Origin: Cochliopodium minus
Taxonomy: Eukaryota > Discosea > Himatismenida > Cochliopodiidae
Length of the DNA stretch: 18,218 nucleotides
Assembly: GCA_024220525.1 (NCBI GenBank)
Contig: JAMYWO010000554.1
Span: 1-18,218, forward strand
Reading direction: 5' to 3'
Shown one piece after another: positions 7,054 through 15,406 of the stretch. Positions within the stretch are counted from its first letter, which is position 1. Each line of letters begins with the position of its first letter. A program made the translations under genes and the position numbers. Below the pieces are notes generated by a model. It was not told the DNA's origin and made no database searches. It saw nothing but the letters and a program-made list of their open reading frames with translations.

Positions 7054-9976
7054 ATGGATATAATTGTCAATAGAGAGCCTGAGTGTCTTGATGATGATAA
7101 TAAATGGTATTTGATATTTTTCTACCATAATCATTTTACTTTCAGAACTGGGGAATTCATCTTACTCTGCGAATTATTTGGAGGAAAAATATTGGAAGTG
7201 TCAGATATCAATCCCATCGAAGGATATCCCATCATGAGAGTTAAAATAGATTTCAAAGAAGGGACAAACGTGAATGAAGTGTTCGAGAAGATATGCCAGA
7301 GATCGATGTTGGTGAAGGCAGTATTGAAAGAATATGCAAGAGCAAAAAACATAGATGAATTGGTCAATTCATTTGATAAATTTGATACGAAAATCTTAGG
7401 TAAATAAAAAGACATATTTAATTTATTTTTAATTTAAATTAATTTTAGGATTAAATAATAAATTAAAAATCTTTCATTCATTCATCTTCAATTTTACCTT
7501 TAATAGCTTTCATTAATCATTTTTCCTTTTACAAATTTAATAAAAAGTTTTTCATTTTTACACTTTAAAATATTTTATGATTTAATCTTTCAAAATTTTT
7601 TTTTTCTTCCATTTCCAAATTATTTTCTGAATAAATTTTTTTAAAAATTAATTATTCAAAAACAATTTTTTTTAAATAAAAAGAGCCTTACATCAGAGAT
7701 CCCCAAAAAACATTCAAAATACAGTACGAGCTGTTCAACAAAAAGGAAAACCAAAAAGTAGTTTTGGAGAAAATGGAGAGAATCATCTACTGCGAAAAGC
7801 TCGACTGGAAAGCTAAAGCCAAAATGAAACAACCTGACACCATGTTTTGGGTCATTGAAATCTACGAAAGGACTGTATTAATTTTTTTAATTCGGATAAT
7901 TCATATTTTTAAACTGAAAATTTTTTGACAATTTTATCAAACTATTTTAAAAACGTTTTAATTTAATATTTGATTATTTCACGAATTATAATTTAATTTA
8001 ACAAATTTTCTTTTAATTATTTTGATGTAATATTATTTATTATTTATTTATTTTTGGAAATTTTTAAAAGTTTTTTTTTTTTAATTTTTTAATTCATTTT
8101 TTAATTCATTTTTTATTATTTAGACTGTCAAGGAAAACGACAGAAAGCCAGAAGAAATCATCTTTGGCAGGGAAATCACTGGCAGCTATATTGACAGAAC
8201 ATACATTGGAAAATACGAAGTCAACAAAAGACCTTTCTTTGGTACCACTTCTATGGTATTTCGTTTTAATTTATTTTTTAAAAAAAATTGTATTATTTTT
8301 TTTTATTTTTATTTTATTTTAATTTTTATTTTATTTTTTTATTTTTTTTTAAAAATATTTTTACTATATTTTATTTATTATTTTTTTTTTTATTTTTTAT
8401 TTTTATTAAGGATCACATTTTGTGCTTCATCATGGCCAACATGTCTCAAGCAACTAAGGGAGCCTTGATCTACGATCCTTTCGTGGGGACTGGCAGTACT
8501 TTCCTCACATGTTCCCACTTTGGATCAATGGTCATGGGAAGCGACTTGGACATTCGAACTTTGTGGGGGGACGGAGAAAGTAAAAATATTGATTTTAATT
8601 TTTTTTTAATTTTTTATTTTTTTTATTTTATTTTTTTTTTTTAAAAAATTTTTTTTTTTTTTTTAATTTTCTGATCTTTTTTTAAAAATTTTTTTTTTTT
8701 TTCACTTTTTTTTTGATTTTCTGATCTTTTTTAAAAGACAAAAATTTGGTGGCCAATAGCAAACATTTCGGCCAAACATCTTCTTTCATTGGTTCTTTTG
8801 GGGCTGATTTCTCTCTCAAAAATTTCAGAGAAGCTGTAAAAAATATACATTTTTCAATATTTTATATTTTATTTGATTTTTTAATTTTTTGAATTTTTTT
8901 TATTTTTTTTTTTTTTTTTTGATTTTAAAAGGAACTTTTCGATTCAATATGTACAGATCCTCCTTATGGACTTAGAGAAGGTGTGAAAAAAATAGGAGCC
9001 AAAGATAATGGGAGGATTAGAGGTCCTGTTCTCGACAGAAATACTCACATCCCTTCTAAAAAACAGTAAAAAAAAAAATGAAATATAATTAAAATAAAAA
9101 TTAATTAAAATAAGATTAACAAATAAAATTAAAACAATAAATAAAAAATAAAATAAAATTTTAAATAAATAACAATAAAAATAAAACTAATGAAATAAAA
9201 CGAAAATTATTTGAAAGCAGGATTATTTAATAAAAAAATTTTATATTATTAATAAAAAATAAAAATTTCATTAAAAAAGATATCCTTACGGAGAAATGAT
9301 TTTTGATCTTCTCATTTTCGCATCAAAGATGATGAAGATGGGAGGGAAACTCGTCTTTTGGCTAGCTGTAGGCCCTTTCGATGATGAAGCAGACAACCCT
9401 TCTCATCCTTGTTTGAAGTTCAGGTACTGTTGTCATCAACCTATCAATGGCTTTTGGTCAAGAAAGCTTTTGGTCTACGAAAAAGTCTTGCAATTCGATT
9501 ATCACGCAATTTTTTTTTGATTGTTTAACATTTAAATTTAATTTTGATTTGAATTTTTTTTATTAATATTTTTTTTTTGAAAAAATTTATATTTTAATTT
9601 TTCATTTTTTTTTAACAAAATTTTTTAAAAAATTAATTAATATTTTATTGAATATTCAAAGCTCCACACAAGAGACAAATGCCCCAACTTCAAGGACTTT
9701 GCAGAAAGATGCCACAACGTTCGTAACAACGTATATTCAGGTGAAGAGTCCAAACTCAAAGAGATCAACTTCAAAAAATTCGAAAGAAAGAAAAAAAAGT
9801 TTGATTCGATCAGCATCTACTTGAAGGAGAACGGTATTGAAGAGTCGAGAAAAGAAAGAGTGAAAATGGAGAAGAAAAACAAAAAACTTGAAAGGCAAAA
9901 GTTAGAAAAAGAGAAGGAGAGTAACAACAAAAACAATGATAAAGAAGATAAAGAAGAAATTCAAGAAAAAAAATAG
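7054..9976 (+). CDS. TRM11: tRNA (guanine-10-N2) methyltransferase TRM11, eight exons, about 529 residues
   Basis: TRM11, with its activator TRM112, makes N2-methylguanosine at position 10 of cytosolic tRNAs using S-adenosylmethionine. Exons 7054-7399, 7684-7874, 8124-8255, 8411-8579, 8738-8835, 8932-9065, 9280-9484 and 9662-9976 keep phase throughout. The N-terminal part (YLIFFYHNHFTFRTGEF...LLCELFGG, then RSMLVKAVLKEYARA) matches the THUMP-type RNA-binding region. IFGREI and KRPFFGTTSM precede the methyltransferase core. SAM motif I is DPFVGTG (about residues 245-251), followed by GSDLDIRTLWG; the catalytic DPPY is at about 321-324. LVFWLAVGPF and NPSHPCLKF complete the fold. After about residue 460 comes a Lys/Glu-rich tail that human TRMT11 lacks. 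The donor of intron 7 is uncertain: GTCTTG at 9485 is the only nearby GT. The start is the first ATG after the A tract. AATAAA at 9987-9992 follows the TAG stop. Confidence 0.94.
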
Positions 9977-10082
9977 AATGGAAAATAATAAAATAATTTA
10001 TTTTGAATTATATACTTTTTTATAATTGATTTTGATAAGTCAAAATGTTTTCTTTATTTACAGTATTGAATAATAAATTTCA
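9977..10082. terminator. Convergent 3' ends of TRM11 and the JMJD5 gene
   Basis: Only 106 bp separate the two stop codons. A plus-strand AATAAA at 9987-9992 (11 nt after the TRM11 stop) and a minus-strand AATAAA (TTTATT on the plus strand at 10053-10058, about 25 nt after the other stop) are candidate poly(A) signals. If used, the two 3' UTRs would be very short or overlap. In sequence this AT-rich, hexamers can occur by chance. Confidence 0.4.
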
Positions 10083-11651
10083 TCACCACCAAAAACTGAC
10101 CGAAAAACTGATTTGAAGAGATTTGACAAAGTGCCACCATGTGGGAGGGAGATATAAACAATCGCCCTTATTCAAAACAAAATCGAAATAAGGAACATTT
10201 TTAAACAAAGGGAATTTATTTTCATCAATATTCTCCACATCAACCTGGCTAGTATTGAACATCTTTCCTATTGAAAGATATTTTATATAATAAAAATTAT
10301 TTCTTAATTTCTTTTAAGTACCAGCATTCGGATAGAGATGAGAAGAATGTTCAGGATGATATAAACGGATATATTTGCTTCCAAGTACTTGACACAAGAT
10401 ATTCTTCTTGGGATCGTGATGAAGAGGGGAAACAGTCCCACAAGGGCCATACCATGCATTCACTTTCACTAAAAAGAATGAAAAAAGGGAGATAATGAAA
10501 TTTATGTTGTGAGAATTAAATCTGCTTCATATTAATGATTGATGAGATGCAAATAATCATATTAACATTTCTATATGATTAATATTGAACCTTTATAGAT
10601 CTATTATAAAAAGATACCTTCATCATCTCCACATTCACATATATCTGGCGTCAAGATATCATTTTTGAGAAGAGGAATTTGCTCAAAAAGTTCTGTTTGG
10701 GCCAAATATGCCACCTCCTTGTTCCTATTCAAAATATGTCCCTTTATGAAATCTTCCATCGTCAATAATTTTTGGGTCCATTTATCATCTACATAGTTCT
10801 TTCCTTGTATTTAAATTGAACGATATAACAAATATTTTTAAAAACATTTTTTTATTTTTGAACCTATTTCTATTGGAACAGTCCTCATTCCTGCCACTTT
10901 GATGAAGTAATTTGGATCCTCCCATTTTTTTAATGCTGGCCAATGATCTATGAATCCTTTAATGATTACCGGCTCATTTTTGGTGATTATGCTTGTCAAA
11001 AAGGTTTCGAATGAAGGATTTGAAATTTCTTAGTAATTTTTTTCAAAATGAATCGGAATTAACATCTGATTTTGGAAGAACATACCTTTTATCTTGTATT
11101 TAGATGTTAGCTTTATATTTGTTTCTACATCTTCCTCGATTGATTCTATCTTTCTTTTTTTGTTATTATTCTCGTTATTTGTGTTGTTATCAGTTATTGT
11201 TTGCTTATTTGAGAGGATTTGCATTTCATCTATCATAATATTCAATTCGGAAGAGAATGTACAATCACCCATCAGTATTCCCAAATCTGCTATTTTTGCA
11301 ATCTTTTTTATTTTGTCAACATCTCTCGATATATCTCCTTTATTAATGTTATTTAACCTATTTAATCAATCTTCTTTTCAAAAATCATTTACCCATATTT
11401 ATTAAACAATGACAACATGATAGAGCAGAAAATCCATACATTATCCTCCATTTTTCATCCACATCCTTCCATTCTCCTATATGTATCTCTTGCCAAGATA
11501 AATCTAATAACTCATCGAAATGTTTCAAACTTTTCTCAAAATTCTTTTCTTCAAAATATTTTATTGCCAATTTGATCAATTCACATAATGTATTATTTTC
11601 AATATGATTCAATAATAGTTGTATTTTATCTTTGAAAATGTTAAAATCCAT
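10083..11651 (-). CDS. KDM8: JmjC-domain oxygenase of the JMJD5/KDM8 family, six exons, 397 residues
   Basis: JMJD5 proteins are Fe(II)- and 2-oxoglutarate-dependent oxygenases, shown in animals to act as arginyl C-3 hydroxylases and debated as histone demethylases. Exons on the minus strand are 11651-11393, 11337-11086, 11028-10864, 10803-10618, 10468-10322 and 10267-10083, all joined in phase 1, giving 397 residues and a TGA stop. The N-terminal helical region includes the family hallmark [16 protein letters not shown] and later [12 protein letters not shown]. An Asn-rich, basic linker (about residues 125-150) precedes the JmjC domain: [40 protein letters not shown], then [17 protein letters not shown]. 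Iron ligands are H304 and D306 (H-H-D) and H382 (TWWHFV). The domain ends in SFSVSFWW, as in human JMJD5 (416 residues). The gene has no frameshift. It diverges from importin beta 200 bp away. Confidence 0.95.
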
Positions 11652-11851
11652 ATTTTCAATTTTTTCTTAATTTATTTCTCATTTTTAAAAAAAATTTGTA
11701 TGCCAAACGTGATCATGTCGATTCAATTTATCATACTTGTTTGTTTCTCAAAATTTTTTTTTACAAAGCATTTTGATTTTTTGCGCCAATTATTTATTAC
11801 AAAAATAAAAAAAAATTAAAAGCAAAATTTTAATAAAACCCAAAAAATACT
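11652..11851. promoter_or_regulatory. Divergent promoter region of the JMJD5 and importin beta genes
   Basis: The 200 bp between the two starts hold the promoters of both genes. Leaders on both sides are A-rich (GAAAATATG on the minus strand, AAAAAATACTATG on the plus strand). I see no distinct motif or inverted repeat. Confidence 0.45.
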
Positions 11852-14800
11852 ATGGATATCTCCCAACTTTTAATAGATTGTCAAAATCCAGGTAAAGATC
11901 CATTATAATCATTTATTTTCCATTAATTTTTTTATTATCTTCTAGTGGTTCAAACAAGAAACAATGCTGAGAATGTAAGATATTTGGGAAAAAACTTATT
12001 TATCATAATTTTTTTAATCTACTTGATAGACTTTAAAACAAATGGAACAAAATTTGGTATATTCTTTCCTTTATAATTTAATTAAATACGTTATTTTTAC
12101 AAAAATTTTAATTTTAGCCACAATATTTGGGACTATTGATGAGCGAATTGAACAATGAACAGAAACCACCAATGTCTAGACGATTGGCAGGGTTGATCAT
12201 TAAAAATCAAATTTTTTCCAGTGTAAAATAACCTTTATTTCTTTTTCGATTCTTTCTTTATCCCCAAATTCCCAATTAGGATGAAGAGAAAAATGAACAA
12301 TTAGCCAAAAGATGGTTACAATTAGATCCAAATCTTAGAACACAATTCAAATTGGCAGCAGTAAATCTTTTAGGTGGGAGATTTAAATAAATTTATTTAT
12401 TTTTAAATTATAATGCTTTTACCAACAATAGGATCTCCTAACAGAGAAGCCCGCCAATCTGCTGCACAAGTGGTCTCATCTATCGCAACAATAGAACTTC
12501 CAGAGAATCAATGGCCTGAATTGATCGGTTTGTTGGTAACCAACGTCACTAAATCCCAAGACAATGGATTGAGACAAGCAACACTAGAATCATTGGGATA
12601 TCTTTGTGAAGAACTTGTAATAACTTCTTATCAGTCTGATAAATCCTTATAGAAATATTATAAAAGGCTCTATCATTTCTTGAATTCAATATTAAATTAA
12701 CATTCCATTAAATAGGAACCAGGTTCTCTTTCCCAACAAGCAAATCTGATATTGACAGCAATCGTCCATGGTATGAGAAGCGAAGAAACTAATTTAGATG
12801 TCAGATTGGCTGCAGTATCTGCAATGTTGTCAACTTTGGAATTCATTTCCAACAACATGAAGAACGATAATGAAAGAAATTTCATCATGAAAGTGATTTG
12901 CGAAAACACACAAAACTCCTTGGAAGAAGTTCGTGTTAGATCATTCCAATGTTTATCGGAAATAGCTGATCTTTACTACTCCCATCTCCCAAATTACATA
13001 CAAAATATTTTTAGTGTAAAAAAAAAAATAGATAATCCCTCAATAATTTTGATCCTTTTTTCTCTTCTTTATTTTAGTTGACATTAACTGCAATCACCAA
13101 AGACAAAGAAACCGTTGGTATGCAAGCATTAGAGTTCTGGATCACCATTTGTGAGACAGAGCTGAGATTAACAGACTATGGTTCTACCAGCGAACCTGTT
13201 CATCATTTCATCAATGGAGCTTTGAAGTACATTGTACCAAATATCCTCGAATCTCTTACCAAACAAGACGAAGATCCTGAATCTGAAGAAAAGACCCTTT
13301 CCACGCAAGCAGGAACCTTGTTGGGATTCATCTCCGAACTTGTAGAAGACAAGATTGTAGAGCTCGTCATCCCTTTTGTCCAACAACATCTCAACGACAA
13401 TGATTGGAGAAAAAGAGAGGCAGCTACCTATGCTTTCGGTGCTATTTTGATTGGTCCTGAAACTGTAAAATTTTTTTAAATTTTTTTCTTTATTAAAACT
13501 TTTTTTATTTTTTTAGGGTACTCTTTCAAATATCATCAAACAAGCACTTCCTGTCCTCCTTCAACATATGAAAGACCAAGAACAAATTGTCCGTGATACA
13601 TCTGCATGGGCAATCGCTCAAATTTGCGAATTACACCCTGAACAAGCAAAGTTACAACTCCAACAATTGATGGTGGTACTAGCAGAGTCCTTGACTCAAC
13701 CTCCTAAAGTCGCTGCACGAGTCTGTCACGCTCTCCATAACTTGGCAGAGTCTTACATAAGCTTCTGTGATCAAGATACATCCCCTCTTTCAACTTACTT
13801 CCAAGGAATCATTGCAAAACTTTTGGAAGTATCAAACAGGTTAGTTTTTCGTTTTTTTTTAGTTTTATTTCCTTACTTTTTTATTCATTAACAGAAATGA
13901 TTTCGATGAAGACAACTTGAGTATTTCTACTTATGAAGCCATCAATTCTTTCATTTGTGCTGCTGCTCTCGACAACTTGGGTCTCATTGAACAACTCCTT
14001 CCTCTCTTCCTCATCAAGCTCGAACAATCTTTCCAAATTACTGAATCCGACAAAAGAGCTGAAATTCAAGCACCTGTGTGCGGTGTTCTTTTAGTAATAT
14101 GCCGTAGATTACAAAACAAAATAAGTAAAGAAAAAATTTTAGAACTTAAAATTTTCATTTTTTCTTTTTAAAAACTATTTAATTTAGTTTCTTCTGGTGA
14201 TCGTTTGATGGGTAACTTCCTTAAACTATTTGCAACTGAAAACAGCAGGATCCACGAAGATGCTTTGCAAGTCATCGGTGTCGTCGCCAACTGTTTAGGA
14301 AAGGACTTTGAGAGATATCTCAACCACTTGGTTCCTTTCATCCTCAACTCTTTGAAAAATTACCAAGGTATGAAAAGAAATAACATTTATATTTTTTTAT
14401 TATTCCATTTTATTTTGTAATAAAGATTACCATGTTTGCTCTGTTGCAGTTTCTATCATCAGTGATTTGTGTTCTTCCCTAGGCATCAAACTTTTGCCTT
14501 ACTGCGATCAACTCGCCAACCATCTCCTCGAGAATCTAAAGTCTGAAGATTTGAACAGAGATGTCAAGCCTCTTATCTTAGTATGGTAAAGAAAATTCGA
14601 TTTGATTTTTTTTTTTTGAAAAATTTTTATATTTCTTTTTCTATTTCAATAGTTTTGGTGATATGGCAATTGCCATCGAAAAGAACTTTGAGAAATATGC
14701 AAACACCATTTTGGAAGTCCTATTCCAAGCTGCTCAAACAAAAAGCGACTCCAAAGAGTTGGACAATATTGACTGGGTAAATTTTTTTGATTAAATTTTT

Positions 14801-15236
14801 ATTATTTTATTTTTTCTTTTTTTATTTTTTAACAGGTAAACAGTCTTAGAGAAGGTCTTTTGACTGCTTACACTGGGATTGTACAAGGTTTGTCCCAAGG
14901 TGGAGGTAACCAAATCCTTAATCCTCACCTCCAAAACATCTTGCAATTCATCCTTTTTGCTTGGGGTGATAAAAACAAAACTGAAGAAATCATCTCCAGT
15001 TCTGTTGGTTTGATTGGTGATATTGCAGACAATTTTGTAAGAATTTTTTAGATATTTTTTTCTTTTAACCTTTTAATTTTGTTTAATTTTGATTAAAATT
15101 AAAGGGAGAAAACAAAAATATTCAAAACTTGTTGAAACATCAAATGATCCAAAGAATTCTTGAAGAGTCTCTTAACATCAAGGAAGTCAAGAAGGTTGCA
15201 AAGTGGGCTCAAGAAGTCATCCAAGATTTGAATTAA
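11852..15236 (+). CDS. KAP95: Importin subunit beta-1 (karyopherin Kap95), fifteen exons, 838 residues
   Basis: Importin beta carries NLS cargo, usually via importin alpha, through nuclear pores and is released by Ran-GTP. Exons: 11852-11891, 11946-11974, 12030-12056, 12118-12222, 12280-12373, 12432-12616, 12716-13015, 13078-13464, 13517-13839, 13895-14124, 14188-14367, 14426-14585, 14653-14776, 14836-15036 and 15105-15236. They sum to 2517 nt with every phase consistent and no stop, close to the 860-880 residues of family members. The chain is HEAT repeats. Clear anchors: RRLAGLIIKNQIFS (importin N-terminal domain), LPENQWPELIGLLVTNVT, LEFISNNM...ERNFIMKVICENTQ, LEFWITICE, YIVPNILESLTKQDED (acidic loop), VVRDTSAWAIAQICEL, DVKPLILVCFGDMAIAIEKNF, LLTAYTGIVQGLSQGGGN and VGLIGDIADNF. 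The 5' end is split into very small exons (40, 29 and 27 nt). Splicing after 14585, not 14580, is needed to keep frame. AATAAA at 15289-15294 lies 53 nt after the stop. Confidence 0.97.
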
Positions 15237-15406
15237 AAAAAAAAAAAAGCTTATCTAAAAGTCAAGAATTGGCTATCAAATTTGTTTCAATAAAAGAATA
15301 ATTTTTTTTTTAGTTGTTTCTTTAATGAGACAGCAAGGAAGAAAAAAGCAAAATAAATTATTAAAAAAAAAAAAATTTGTTTTTAAATAATTTTATTGAC
15401 AAGTTA
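15237..15406. terminator. Convergent 3' ends of importin beta and the molybdenum cofactor sulfurase gene
   Basis: The 170 bp between the two stops hold an A run directly after the importin beta stop, a plus-strand AATAAA at 15289-15294, and poly(A) and poly(T) runs at 15302-15312 and 15363-15375. No gene is visible. The AATAAA is a plausible poly(A) signal for importin beta. Confidence 0.4.

Noticed and set aside
7083-7145. Possible 39-nt intron in TRM11 exon 1 (GTATTT donor, TTTCAG acceptor near 7106-7144)
   Set aside because: Removing it would create a stop at the join, and the retained residues match the family's N-terminal block (YLIFFYHNHFTFR before the LFGG turn).
8253-8644. Phe/Tyr/Leu-rich frames through 8253-8468 and 8288-8644
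   Set aside because: They are T-rich intron sequence joined to TRM11 exon 4; only 8411-8579 is coding.
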